A stretch of DNA of 64,000 nucleotides from Linyphia triangularis (GCA_963978545.1 OZ021727.1:94244762-94308761); one strand, 5' to 3'; positions 34,270 through 47,643 are shown, numbered from the stretch's first letter. Program-made: numbers and translations. The notes: a model not told the origin generated them from the letters alone.

Positions 34270-36600
34270 ATTGAATTGCAGAGCTCCAAATACTTCAGGA
34301 TTTGGTAAATATGTTTACTCTTTTTCATGCTTAGTGTTTTAGATTGATTTTGGATGTATTTTAGTTTTAGTTATCAATTATAGTTTTGTTGTATGAAGGC
34401 CATCTTCTCTATTTTTTTCGAAGTGTAAACGGTTTTAAACAAATATTCATGTACTCATTTGCCTATTAAATTAAAAAAAAAATGCTGTATTAATATTCTA
34501 AATGATACTGTAATTATTGAAAAAAAAATAATATTTCTCACTACTACTTTAATATAAATTTAAGGTTAAACTTGGTATCTTCATGGTCAGGGGGTTTGAA
34601 ATGGAATTTGGTTTATTATACGTAAGCCATAATGCTTCAAATACCAGAAAATATTATCGTATTTTAGAAGTATTTTTGCATACAAATTTTGTTTACAAAT
34701 ATTTTCGCTTTTTTGTGAACTGTCACAAACATTTTGTTCTCTACTAAGGTTCGCATCAAATTTAGTTTTGCAAGTAACCTGTATTTGCACGTTATTGTTA
34801 TGTCAAGGATATTGTTTAATAAAGCAGTGTTTTATTAAAGCAATTAAGGGGGTACTCTATTCTAAAAAAAAGCAATTTTTTTTTTATTGTAGTTTGGAAT
34901 CTTCTAAATATGCATTCAAAATTTTAAAACTATCTAAGTTTTTTAATGAGTTATTTTACATTTTATGCTGAATGATAGGAGGATGTTCTTAAAAAATGAA
35001 AATTTTAAATTGATTTTCTCACCGTTTGATTTTTGTTGATATTAGGTTTTTGAAACTCTAGGGCTTTTTTTTCTAGTTAATGGAGGAATCTTAAACTTTT
35101 AGAGCATCTTGTAAAATATGTCTATTTTATAAATTGGCATTCTAACTAACAAAATATGAAGTAGTTTTCCTTCTTTTTAACACTTAAGTAAAATTATTGA
35201 AGTTTTATAGAATGTTTTTGTTATTATGAATAAACATTTATATTATATTTAATTCCTACGAATATTCCAAATTTTAATGCTCATTCCTATATAATATAGT
35301 TCAAAGAATTTTTAGAAAAAATTGTGGAAAAAAAATTTAATTCTTAAAAAAGCCTTAGCGTTTCGAAAAATGTTTTAAAAAAATAAATTTTTAAAATTTT
35401 TTAAAAAATAAAAAAACAATTTTTTTTGTTGAAATATTGTTTTTTCGTATAAATTCAAATATGTGACATCGCTTTTTTTTATTTAAAAATACTATTATAA
35501 AAAAAAAGTTTTGATGGTAGTGTGTTCCTTTAATATTTCAGAAAAATAAAATCTGTTAGTTGATAAAACAATTTAAAATAAAATGAGCTAGCTAAGTGAC
35601 TTTTCTTTATTCAGATCGGAAATTTAGTTTCCAAATTCTTAGTTTTTTAATGTTAGTATATATTTTTAAGGAATGTTTTTTATTACATTTAAAAAAAAAA
35701 ACGGGAGTAGGAGTGGGGGTTAAAATATATATCTTTTTAGTTTATAATTTGACTATAATTATGCACGCGTGGCGGTTAAAGTAAGGGAGTATATACCTTC
35801 TCAATGATACTTTTTTATTATTTAAATAGCCTCGTGGAAATTAATTATCAAGTGATATGATGGCAATTTGATAAAGGTCATTGAAATTTCCTACTATGTT
35901 ATTCCTTTCAACTTAATAGATTCTGTTTAAGGCTACATTTTTACACAAAGCCCCGATTTCCAATTAATTCAATTAACATATTTCATGCACGCTTTTATGT
36001 CCTTATTGAAAGACTATATCATTAGGTTAATCGAAATGATTAGTCACGACGACGATTATGACAGATGATCCCCTTCCGATTTTCGGTCTACATAGTGGAA
36101 AGAGATTTCTCGCCTTGTCATCAAAAATGCTCTTTATTGATTTCCAATTTTCTCTACGAAATAAATACTTGATGTACATGTTCATATAAATTTTTGCTTG
36201 TTTTAAAGGTCGGTGTGAAATATTTTCAAGTATAATTGAATGAGCAAGAATTAATTTTAAAGCTGATTTTAATGATGTCACAAAGTTGGATTTCAAATCC
36301 CCTCTCCCAAAATAAATTCCTGATCTCGTCCCTGTGCTCGCATGATCGTATACAGCCCTTCCGTTTTTAGTAACTTTATTTTTTAGTTATTTTGTTGTTG
36401 GAAATTTAATTCACAGGATGGAAATTTCTTTGTAACTTTCGAACCAGAATCTTATTAGCAAAAACAGATATGAAATCAAGAATTTTGGATCTTAAATAGC
36501 AATTGGTTTAATCCCTTATAATGATCATGGCTTTGTATGAAATCATATAACGTTTAAATGAGCTTTTTTTAAGTATTTTCAATTGTCTAAAATTTAATAC
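34270..36600. other. AT-rich intergenic stretch, nothing recognised
   Basis: Long A/T runs and no supported gene or repeat pair. Confidence 0.5.
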
Positions 36601-36604
36601 AAAT

Positions 36605-36806
36605 ATTATGCCTTAAAATGTTGTATTATAGATATTAATGAAAAAATCCAAGTCGATGGCAAAAGTGAAAATGGGCAAGAACCATTGATTCTTTGTCTAG
36701 TTCTAAAACTTTCAAAGAAACAACTTTAGCTGTTTGTGTGATGACTAAGAAATTGGTAAACGAACGTTAGAAAAAAATGTAAGTTGCAATAAATGAATGC
36801 AGGTTA
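36605..36806 (-). repeat. Dispersed repeat, copy 2 (inverted pair with 29417-29612)
   Basis: Reverse complement of the 29.4-kb copy, from GTATTATAGATATTAATGAA through AGAACCATTGATTCTTTGTC to CAGGTTACTG. Confidence 0.8.
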
Positions 36807-36898
36807 CTGGTGCAAAATACTGTAACGTCGTAAGGAACTTAGTTTTATCTCGTCGAGTGGCGCTGCAGAGTTTTGGTGCGTCTGTTTGGTTTTGGACA

Positions 36899-37078
<180 letters not shown>

Positions 37079-37489
37079 ATCTGGTACTATCTAGAATCAA
37101 GATGAAATAATCAACACACAATTTTTACGATTTTTAGAACAACTTTAGCTACTTTAGCTATACCTATGACAGGCAAGGTTAAAAGATTGCATATTTTTAG
37201 TGCGCAAAAATTAGGATTCGCAAGACACTGAATTGGTATAAAGCTGTAGTATTTATAATACTTTCAACCTTCGCAGAAGTTATTTGAGCTATTGGACATA
37301 AAACTTGAAATGAATGACCCAGACAGCAATTGTAATGTAATTGGAGTAATTTAAATTGATTGCATCTTTAAACGGAAACTTGTTGGGAAGGTTTTAAAAA
37401 AATTAAACAATATTATTTAAAGCAAGTTTCAAAAGATTTCAAAACTAAACGACGAAAGTTTTGATTAAATGGTTATGAGGGTTATTCCA

Positions 37490-37800
37490 AGTTGACCTGG
37501 AAATGTCGCCAATCGAATTTGGCGCCAATTGGCAGGCGATATAGTTTCGTATTTAGCAATCCTATGTTTTGTTGATTTTCTTATCATTTCTTAATTGCTC
37601 GATTTTAATAATTGTTAGTTGATTAATTGTATATTCCTTATGTTTTCATTCGTCGTTTAGTATTTACGGCCATTTTGAATTAGCCTTCAATGGGTAGATA
37701 TCGAATCAGCCGACGTGTTGAATTAGTGACATTTTGATCTTGACGCCAACTTTTCAAAATCTCGCCAACCAATCCACGTAAACTACGATTATTATCGGTT
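37490..37800. promoter_or_regulatory. Possible regulatory block with E2F-like palindrome
   Basis: TTTGGCGCCAATTGGC near 37518-37533 contains the palindrome TTGGCGCCAA, a textbook E2F/DP-type site, with CCAAT words around it. More GCCAA/GCCAT-type words follow to 37780. Low-confidence motif call. Confidence 0.2.
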
Positions 37801-38650
37801 ATGACTTTATGTCGTGTTAAAGTTTTAGAGGAGCAACACATTATTTCCACTTATATTTTCTTATCAGTTCCTGTTTATGTTCATTATATTAGCATATAGT
37901 AATGTCTTAATGTTTAGAAGAAATATTCGGATATGTTGTGCTAGGGAAAAACATGGCATTGGAAGTAAAACTTAAAGAAAGGGTCACGATCACTCATTAA
38001 ACTGACCAATTATCTTTTTAATCAGTGAATTATTCCTTGTTACGCGTTTGTAAAAGTTTGCATATAAATGGATTTATTATAAATGAGCTTTGATTTTTTT
38101 CTTCATGCCCACATTACATCATAACCTTTTCTAGCACGATTAATTTATCATGAAGTTATCGTAAAACTCTTTCTTAGTCACAATGAGCAACAAGTATTCG
38201 TAACACACGTTTAATAAAAATCGCTAATTCATGCTTATTTGCAGACATGATAAAGTTCAGCGGAAACACTGATTTCAGTTTTTTTGACAAATTTCAGTAC
38301 TTTGAATGTAGCTTAAAAATTAGAAAACTGGATTTAATTATTTCCACCTGTTTGTCAATGTATTATAATTATATAAAACTGTTCGACTTCTGAAATATTT
38401 GAAAAATGTTTTTATTTTTTGCTGATTTTCATGACCTTCGCTTGAAGTTCAGCTGTTTCAGCGTGGGACCTGTACCATCTATTTATTCCCTATACTTTTC
38501 TATACATGTTCAGAAAAAACCCTAAAACAATTTAACCTTATGCAAATGAAATTATAAAAGTCATGAAACATAAATAATGGGTATAGTTATACATAGATAT
38601 TTTTGTAAATTTCTTAAACTCGAAAACAATTTAACTATTCGTATTTCATA

Positions 38651-38819
38651 TAAAGGGTGGTCACAAACTTTTTGAAACCTTAATAAACCAAATTTTTTGC
38701 ACATAAATACCATGGGGGATATTATAGCTAGTTGGACGAAAATAATTATTTATTATGCATAGTAATATAACTAAATCTGTTTATACCCCATTGTCCTATT
38801 AATTTGTGACCTCCCTTTG
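38651..38819. mobile_element. Tc1/mariner-like MITE family 9
   Basis: 169 bp with inverted ends TAAAGGGTGGTCACAAA and, read inwards, CAAAGGGAGGTCACAAA. TA dinucleotides abut both ends (38649-38650 and 38820-38821). There is no coding sequence. Confidence 0.8.
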
Positions 38820-39299
38820 TATATATTCATACGTATGAGTTTTGCATATGTTTGATTCTTTTTTAAAGTAAATTAATACATTGATTAAAAATATTCTAGT
38901 TTCTAATAGAGCCAGGTCCAAATTCATAATTTTTATATATATATATTTATTGGCATTGTGTGAAATTAACTGAGTTTTACAAATTAGTTTTGAATATTTT
39001 AAAACTTAAAACAAATTAATGAACTTAACTACTCTACTGCAAATCAGATTTATGAATTTAAATATGTATAAAATAATGTATTGCTAGTCTAAATAAAAAG
39101 TTATAGGTACCAGATTTTTAAAATCTGCCAACTCCATATTTTTTTTTATTATTCTAAGTAATATTAAACTGAAAAATATATTTTTGGTAGTAAGAATAAT
39201 AATAATAATAAAAAAAATAAAAAAATTGCATTTAAAATTTTGTTTTTGTCTTGTATGTACTTTCAATGAAATATTTGCATAAAAAATGCATAAGATATT

Positions 39300-40030
39300 A
39301 AAGATGTCTTTATAAATGGTAAACTATCAAAAATTAAATATATAATAAATACACTGATTTACAGACATTTAAACTAAGAACAAAAATTCGAAACCTGGAA
39401 AAATAATAAATATGAAGAGTAATTTATTAGAATTTGTAATTTAATATTGGAATGTATGTGATTTATTTATATTGTTTTTTTATTTTAGTTTTATTTAGTT
39501 AGTCAATTCCGTTTTAAAAATACAAAATAATCTAATTCCATTTTCGATATATTTATTTATATATAAGTTTTAAAAGACTTGCTTTTATTGAAAACATGGT
39601 TTTTTAAGTGTCCAATAATCCTAATTGACTTTCAAGTTTTATACCTTTTAGATTCAACAATCCGAAAAAGGTACTATACTGAAATTATGTAAGTTATTAA
39701 AAGGTATCTTGTATCTCAATCAAGCGAAATTTTTATGATCAGCTCATGAGAGAGCAATTAACAAAACGGTGGTCATAACTCAGATTTAAGATTATTCGTT
39801 TCGGCAAATAGGAGACACATTTAAAATAGTACTCAAAATAAATTATATAACCCATAAAAACAAAGTTTTTGATGCAAATCCGTTATATGTATTGTTAATT
39901 TTTATATTCACTAACACAGCACCGATTTTGTTGTCAGCATGTGCTTGGTGTTTCTATCAAATTTTAAATATTAAAAAAAAAAAAAACATCTCTATCAGCT
40001 AAATATGCGGCAAACTATTTTTTCAAAATT
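39300..40030. other. AT-rich intergenic stretch, nothing recognised
   Basis: No gene, repeat pair or motif cluster supported. Confidence 0.5.
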
Positions 40031-40352
40031 TATTCATTAAAAATGAATGTGAATTTATGCATTCACATCCACATATATTTTATTTATTCTGATTAAAACA
40101 ATTTTATTATTTATTTAGTCTGATTAAAACAATTTTATTATTTATTTATTATTTATTATTATTATTTATTTATTATTTATTATTATTATTTTATTATTTA
40201 TTTATTCATTAAAAATTAATGTGAATTTATGCCTTCACATCCAAATATCTTTTATTTACTCTAATTAAAACAATTTTATTATTTATTTAGTCTGATTAAA
40301 ACAATTTTATTATTTATTTATTCTGATTAAAACAATTTTATTATTTATTTAT
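40031..40352 (+). repeat. Tandem duplication (about 174-bp unit) containing TTTATTATTTA arrays
   Basis: TTCATTAAAAATGAATGTGA... (40031) recurs at 40205 with few changes. Each copy is followed by a 31-bp subrepeat, (T)CTGATTAAAACAATTTTATT plus ATTTATTTA, iterated two or three times. So there is a two-level repeat. Confidence 0.88.
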
Positions 40353-40640
40353 CAAATCAATTTTAGCAAAAGGAACATCTTTTATCAATGATCGGAATGC
40401 TATTTCAGCGCGATTGGATGAAGGCAAGTTTGGTTTATTAGTATACCATAAAAGCGACTTTTTAATCACAGTGACAATCCCTAAAATTTGATAGAATGCA
40501 TTGTCATCAACATCGAATCTATCTGCCAAGTTTCATCCCGATTAGATATGATGGCAAGGGGCTTAATTAGGCCTTCGACGATTTGCCCGCCATCGACATA
40601 CATACACAAAATCGAAGCTAATGTAAAGGATTTAATAATT
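40353..40640 (-). repeat. Possible old transposon segment
   Basis: On the - strand it reads AATCGGGATGAAACTTGGCA near 40540, and the + strand has CATCGACATACATACAC. Both words are in the style of transposon 3' regions. A 62-codon minus-strand open frame covers part of it. No second copy in the window. Confidence 0.25.
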
Positions 40641-41769
40641 TAATAATGCAAAAATCACCTGAAATAAATTTATATTTTATACAGTATGTTTAGTTTTTTA
40701 GAATATCATAATTTCTGTTCACAATTTTTTTTTCACTGAATATTGAATTAAAAATTAGAACCGACGAATAAAATAAAATTTTAAAATAAATAAAATTTAG
40801 ATCTCATGAATTTCTACGTGCTTTAATTTTATAATTTACATCCTTATTTAAACTTACTGCTTTAACTTTAGTTTTTAATGTTTAAATTCGATCTTTTTCT
40901 TCGTAAGTTATATATTTAGTGGGAGTTATTATGTTTGTTGTATGGATTATAATATATTATTTAAAAGGGGTATTGATATTCTAACTAAATAGTACATTCA
41001 ATCGAATTAAAATGTAACCAGAAATACATTCAGAATAGCAAAAAGAAGGTATTGTATTTATAATAATTTTATGCGACTACTGATATATTATGAAAAATAT
41101 AATCTCATTTTTACAAAAAGCGTAGTAAAAGAATATAGTTTTCTGACATTTAACAAAAGACATTTTATTTTATTTTATTCCCTTCCAAGCTCTTGTTTGA
41201 TAACATTTTCTAATAACAATAATGTATGCAAAATACCCACCAGGAAAATAGTTTTTTGCATAACACTTATGATATAAGTTTGACATTATTAATAATATCC
41301 AGTCAAATTTTAGAAGTTTTTCGTTTTTACTTAATTGAAAACCGCAATTAATCTGCACATTACGTGTGGAAATTGTCTGCAGTAGTATGTTTTTATAAAA
41401 CAAATATTACAGTTACATCAATAAAGAATAATGACGTGTTTTTATTACATTACTATAAATTGTTATTGTACTTTGTGAAAATAAAAAATAAAAAAACCTA
41501 TCGTAAAATATCAAGAGAAACGTAAAAACATATCAATTTTGGCACTATTTTGTATAATCAAGTCTGATTTCCTGATACTTCAAAGCCTATCAAATAAAAA
41601 TAAATCAAACGCACCCTAAACATTATTTATAACTTTCTTCCTCTTTCTAAACAAACCTCTTAGGAATTTAAATTAAACTTAAATATTACTTTACAAATAT
41701 GTTCATTGAAATCTTTCCAAAACAAGCAAAAACATATATTGTCCTCAAAATCCATTCCCAAAAGCAATA

Positions 41770-42225
41770 AACACTGAATGCTATCTCTCTCCTGCATCTC
41801 GACATGGGATTGGGTGTTAGTTTACACATTTCTAATGTGATTCTAATTATTTATGTGCCATCGAACCCATAACTAACTCCCACTTCTACCTGCGCACACC
41901 TTTACGGGTGGTCTCATGTACCGATTCTACCCAATGGGGCATCACTTCAAGTACCCCAAACACAATGGGAAGATTCACCTGGAATATCACTGGTCCACAG
42001 CAATTGAATAACACTTCCCCTATTTGCTGTTGACCTGCTTTGTTTACATAAGTGTATGCAGGTGTACAGGAGCTGTTAATCTGGACGCCCTTTCATCTTT
42101 ATTTCTAACACGTCGTAAAATATATGTATTACACGTAAAACGATGTCATTGAGTTGGTGGGGAATCAATTTGTCAGTGCTCGCCCTTGCGTGAGGCGGAT
42201 GATATGTGAAAATATATTGGGGCCC
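41770..42225. promoter_or_regulatory. GC-richer block, partly duplicated at 43547-43760
   Basis: Mixed-composition DNA in AT-rich surroundings, with a homeodomain/Hox-like stretch (TCTAATTATTTATG near 41845), E-box CACCTG words and a forkhead site (TTGTTTAC near 42040). Its 3' half (about 41990-42225) has a diverged second copy 1.55 kb downstream, including the forkhead site. Candidate enhancer. Confidence 0.35.
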
Positions 42226-43104
42226 TTTTTAGATGTCCCGAAATGTACTTTATGAGAGTCGTGAAGGTAAATATTTTTTATTTTTTTACTTCTCACTTTC
42301 CTCGTACATATTGATTATTATTTTGGTTATTAAAAAACTGATTATCTACTGATTGTGTTTAGTAATTAGTAAATGGCTTGTAACATTAGAACAGTAAACC
42401 TTATCTATTAAGATAAGAAAAATCTTATTAATTATCTTACAAATTAGGGGAGAAAATATATTGGGGGCCCTTTTTAGATGTCCCGAAATGTACTTTATGA
42501 GAGTCGTGAAGGTAAATATTTTTTTTATTTTTTTACTTCTCACGTTCCTCGTACATATTGATTATTATTTTAGTTATCAAAAAACTGATTATCTACTGAT
42601 TGTGTTTAGTAATTAGTAAATTGCTTGTAACATTGGAACAGTAAACCGTATCTATTAGGATAAGAAAAATCTTATTAATTATCTTACAAATTAGGGGAGA
42701 AAATATATTGGGGGCCTTTTTAGATGTCCCGAAATGTACTTTATGAAAGTCGTGAAGGTAAATATTTTTTCATTTTTTTACTTCTCACGTACCTCATGTT
42801 AGTCCGCTGAACTGAACATCAGGAATTTTGGAAAGTCCAGAAAAAAGCAAAGAAGTCATTTAGCCCTTTTACAAAGGCTAGGCCGATAGAAGGGACTTTT
42901 GGAACATATGTTAGCGGGTTACTAAATATGTTTTCAATTTTTTACTTCTCACGTAACTCGTACATAGTGATTATTATTTTAGTTATCAAAAAACTGATTA
43001 TCTACTGATTGTGTTTAGTAATTAGTAAATTGCTTGTAACATTAGAACAGTAAACCGTATCTATTAGGATAAGAAAAATCTTATTAATTATCTTACAAAT
43101 TAGA
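42207..43104 (+). repeat. Tandem repeat, three units of about 245 bp, third interrupted
   Basis: Units start at GAAAATATATTGGGG: 42207, 42452 and 42699. Units 1-3 share CGAAATGTACTTTATGA, CTGATTATCTACTGATTGTG and AAAATCTTATTAATTATC with very few differences. Unit 3 carries a 139-bp insertion (about 42796-42934) flanked by a roughly 25-bp duplication around ACTTCTCACGTA. High identity suggests recent expansion. Confidence 0.92.
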
Positions 43105-43546
43105 CGATTGTTAGGGAAACCTTTTTCCAAATGAAATATGCTGTTATCTTGATTAGCTCTATCTTATTTCCGGATGTGTATGTCAGGGAGAAATCTTTTT
43201 TTTTTTTTTTTTATCCTCATCGTACTTCAGTTAATTATAATGCATAGCATAAGATAAGTTGACCTACTACTTTCTTTTTACTCTGCAGATATTTCTGTAC
43301 TGTAAAGTACCCCTAGCCTAAAAAAAATCCCAAAAGCTGGCTAAAGGTGTTATTATTGTAAGTTAATCTTTTGGCCCATATAAGATATGGATATAAATGT
43401 GAAGGGTAAAGTCTAGTTCCTTCTTTCGGCACAAAAAATTTAACTGATTTTAAAAATAACTGTGAGCACTCTTTCCTCCAAGCACTAAATATTTTTGTAT
43501 TTTTCGAAAGTTTACAAAAGTAGACATAATATGAGTTTTTAAGACC

Positions 43547-43760
43547 TGTTTTGTTTACGTAAATGTATTCAGTTGTTCGAGGAATTCGGATGTAAATCGG
43601 TCTGTTCTGTCATTTTATTTCTGGCATGTAGTAAATGTCTGCATTACACATATAATGATGTCGTTGAGTTTCAGAGAAATCAAGTAGTTAGTCTTAAACC
43701 TTGTGAGAAGTACGCGGTAGGGGAATAATGAAATGAAATCGTTTTAAGGATCTGTTGGAT
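43547..43760 (+). repeat. Diverged second copy of the 41.99-kb block
   Basis: GACCTG-TTTGTTTAC, TTTATTTCT-GCA(C)GT, ATTACACATA-AATGATGTCG and CTTGTGAGAAGTACGCGG follow the same order as 41990-42225 with substantial divergence. It is older than the intervening 245-bp tandem repeat. Confidence 0.65.
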
Positions 43761-44007
43761 ATATCCCCACACTCCGCCTTCCCCAAAAAAGGACAAAACA
43801 TATATAAATTTATGAGAACAGTTTCGGCAAATATATTATTTCTTCCTTACTTATGCATCAATGCAACTTTTATGAAATATTTAACTGGGGATAAATTTTT
43901 ACTTACGAATTAGTTTTAGAAATTCGAATAATTTAAGATGTTCCTACCCTTGTTTTGGTATATTCTGATCCTGTCGAGATTAAATTAATCTAAATAATTT
44001 ATTAAAT

Positions 44008-44530
44008 ACAACATCACAATATCATTGTAAAATATTATGCTATCTATACATTATTTTTTTACAAATAATACAATGTGGAAATTTAATTAGTTCAATTTTA
44101 TTTAAAAGGAAATTATTTTTCACCTTGATCATTAAATTTAATTTATTTTCATAGACAAGTGTATGAAATTTTTATTGAAAGATGTAAATAATTATTGATA
44201 AATGTAATGAGTTTTCATAAACTTATGTAATCGATTTTTTAATCTATGTTAATTGATTGCTACATCACTATAAAATATTATGCAATCTATACATTAATTT
44301 TTACAAGTATTACAATGTAGACATTTAATTAGTTTCATTTTATTTAAAAGGATATTATTTTTCACTTGGACCATTATATTTTATTTATTTTCATAGACAA
44401 GTCCATTGAGTTTTCATTGAAAAATTTAAAGAACTATTAAGTAAAGAATTATTATTATGTTATTAAATGTAATGAATTTTCATTGACCTATGTAATCGAT
44501 TTTTAAATCTGTGTAAATTGATTGCTATAT
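44008..44530 (+). repeat. Tandem duplication, units of about 255 and 265 bp
   Basis: ATAAAATATTATGC, TCTATACATTA, ACAATGT-GA-ATTTAATTAG, TTTTCATAGACAAGT and TATGTAATCGATTTTT recur in order at 44008-44262 and 44263-44530. Divergence is clearly higher than in the other tandem repeats, so this duplication is older. Confidence 0.85.
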
Positions 44531-44534
44531 CAAT

Positions 44535-45700
44535 GTTATATAATGGTAATATCAATGTTAATCGATTCAAATCGAATGTTTATCAATTCAATTTATTTTG
44601 GTAGAAATTTTGTATTGTATTAGCTTATTAAAAATAGTAAATATTAAAATGTAATTTGACAGGTGCAATTTGTAAAAGGAATAAAGTATATCATTGAAAA
44701 TATTTGAATTTGATGTTGACGCAAGTTTGACTAAAAACTTTTAAACACAATAATTAAATACAACTCATGGTCTATTTAAATTGTGAAGCATTTTAAAACT
44801 ATCATAAAATAAAATATTAACATACAACAACATTTTAATTTTAACATGTATTTTTAACTCAAGATTTTGATTCTAAATATTTATATTGTTGTTTGTAAAT
44901 TTTAGTCTATACTTTTTAAATACTTAAAAAATAAAAGAATAAATATAATTATTTAATATTTCAGTTAGTATTTTGAGTTTTTATTTCATAAATACAATTT
45001 ATTTAATGTTAAGATTAATTGTTAAGTCGTCTTTAGTACAAAAAATAAATTTACTTAATAGAAATTCACACAGATAATTTTATACATAGGTAAATTTTAT
45101 TGTTATTTTTTTATTTTTTTTTATTTTTCGAATTACAACATTTACATCATTAAAATAATCGTTAGGTATTAATGTTAAACTTTAAAAATTATTATTCCTA
45201 GAGATATATCAAGATTATCCCATCCTTATTTAAATGTAATCAGATTTGATCATACATTATTTTTCTATTTATCAGCTCCGAAATAAGGTAAATTAATTAT
45301 AGCGTTATACTTAATAATATTCTCTAGTCATGTTTATAATTAATATTTTGAAGAACTAGAAATGGGAATTTCAAAGTCACTTTATAATAATATGTTAAAA
45401 TATCAAGAAAGGCCACATTTAACTAAGCATAACTTCAAGCATAAATTATCATAAGAATTTTACCATTGTGAAGTACCATTTCATATGCTTAGTAGCAGTG
45501 GTTTAACGGTTTAACCACTAGTTCAGAACTTAATTTTTAAGTGAAGAGTGCATATTCTTTTTTTAACATTTATAGAATCATATGAACTGCTTTTCGAATT
45601 AGTCTGTTTATCAATATGAGGACTGAAAGTATGAATCGGTCATTGACCAATCACGGTACCTGAATTCTAGAAGTGTATGGTGTAACCGACAGTCGTCTTT
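44535..45700. other. AT-rich intergenic stretch, nothing recognised
   Basis: No gene or repeat pair supported. Confidence 0.5.
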
Positions 45701-45721
45701 AATTTATATTGCCTTAAGAAT

Positions 45722-45900
45722 CGGCCGATCAAACGGTATAGTGGTTAGCGTGCTAGCTTCTAGACCGCGAGGTTGGGGGTTCGAGTCCCGTGTAAGGCAT
45801 GGGTGTTTGTAAATGTATGTTGGCTTGTCTTATGACGAATGTTTCGGCGCATTATAGCCCTCGTGTTGCTGACGGCGCCAGATAATCTGAAAACAACCAA
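45722..45900 (+). mobile_element. tRNA-derived SINE, copy 2
   Basis: tRNA-like head with A box TAGTGGTTAGCG and B box GTTCGAGTCCCG, body to AATCTGAAAACAACCAA, flanked by a perfect 10-bp target duplication CCTTAAGAAT (45712-45721 and 45901-45910). About 90% identical to 78-258. The region corresponding to an anticodon loop reads CTTCTAGA, but the acceptor stem is lost, so this is a SINE and not a tRNA gene. Confidence 0.93.
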
Positions 45901-46099
45901 CCTTAAGAATAAAGTGGTGGTTATTGAATCTTCGTTGTTTGATTTCAAAATAAATGCAAAATATTTACCTCTACCCTTTTTGAATGGCTAGCCAAACACT
46001 TGTTCAAAAAAGTTTTCAAAAAACTTAAAATGGGTTCAAACGCCAATGAAAAAAAAAAAAAAGAGGAATTTTAATTTTTTTACTATAGTTTGTACAGAT

Positions 46100-46530
46100 T
46101 TTAAATAATTCATAAATTAATTTTATCTAAAACTTGAGATATTCGCCTACTACTCGTAATTCTTGTCACTCCCAATGGTTTATTTTAAGAACCAGGAAGA
46201 TTTGCTCGTTAAAAGAATACAGCAGTCTTCAGAACACGACTTGGTATAAAAAATAATTCGTGTCATCATCAATAGAAAAACACAGAAGTTTCAACTTCAT
46301 ATTGTATCTATATTCACACTTCGTGTGATTCCCAGAGGAATATATAAATTTTTTGGCAAAAGTGGGCTCCACAAAAGAAACCAACTTCCTGCTTAGAAAC
46401 TATATTGTGTTCTTTAACAACAATGGAATATTCCTGGAATATTGATTCAACCATGTAGCAACAGTTGATTCTGAAATGTAATCGGACGGTGTTGCCAATC
46501 AGAATATTGAAATACTGCCTTTTTTTGGAC
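46100..46530 (-). other. Weak coding-like remnant
   Basis: On the - strand a 72-codon frame (46532-46314) is followed by further broken blocks, for example FSIDDDTNYFLYQVVF, with stops between them. No family was recognised. It may be a decayed transposon or chance. Confidence 0.2.
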
Positions 46531-46795
46531 ACGCATAAAAGAATTATAATGGCAGTTAACTGTTCATTGATTTATGCAGTCGCTTGTATTGCAGTGTATT
46601 ACAAAGGTCAAAGGATCTGATGAAAAGATTCATAATTTTTTTTCACCATTCAATAAATACTTTTTTTTCTTCTCGTTTGTAATTGTTTTTGGTGTATCTT
46701 ATATTTTAAATTAATAGAAACACTTAAAGAAGAACGCATTTTGTAATTTTAACCATGTCAGTGAAAACATCAAATGAAGAAATCGTTATGTACCG

Positions 46796-46822
46796 TTTTT
46801 TTTTTTTTTTTTTTTTTTTTTT
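46796..46822. repeat. Poly(T) tract
   Basis: Uninterrupted run of T. Similar long A or T runs occur at about 15147-15181, 29701-29718, 47612-47637, 49727-49749 and 61327-61345. Confidence 0.97.
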
Positions 46823-47492
46823 ATATATGGTGATTCACCAAATTTATATTAAGAAAAATGTAAGTAAATTTATATTAAAATCTATTCACAAGCTTGTGGT
46901 TTAATATCTGATATTTTGTAATCAACCTTACTTTTCTTATTATAAAACTTGCTGATTGAAAATTCAAATAAACGTTAGAGATAGAGAATAACGGTAAATT
47001 TTTCTTCAGTTACATAATTTTAAATACAAAGAACGCATTTTATATCTTTTTGAGATTTTGTTAGTGAAAAATTAGCTACATTAATATTGATATTTTAAAT
47101 ATAAGCTGATTATTAAAAGCATTCCACCACCTAAGATTTGTGAAATTTTCAACCTCAATGCCTAAACGTAACGAATATTCTATTCGGATCATTATCAAAC
47201 CAACTCATTCCCTTAATTTAATGAACAATTAAGTAAAATTCGTAGACCTCCATAATCCATCCGTTCTTCCTCCATAATAAACATATGTACTACAGAAATT
47301 CAAACTGCTTATTTTATAGTAAAACTGATGTTTAAATCATAGGATTTAAATGTAGGATTCAAATACTGTGAAAAGTATATACAACGTAAAAGGTGATAAC
47401 AATTTAATCTATATAAAATTTTGGATAAAAAGCTTATATTATAGAAACAAGTAGGCTTCATTACTTTTAACAGAGGATCTAGTTGGAAACAA

Positions 47493-47612
47493 AACGCTTT
47501 TCAAAGCATCTAAAACGTGTTCTTTAACACTGAGATAGTAATAGTGAATCACAAATCTTATTTTAACTGGTAGAAATTGCGTTAACTTCCATGTTAAGCA
47601 TGAAGAATAATG

Positions 47613-47643
<31 letters not shown>

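Noticed and set aside
45760..45948. A tRNA gene or a 62-codon protein at the SINE
   Set aside because: The A and B boxes are present but no acceptor stem pairs. The sequence matches the second SINE copy and has a target duplication, so it is a SINE. The open frame is its reverse strand.
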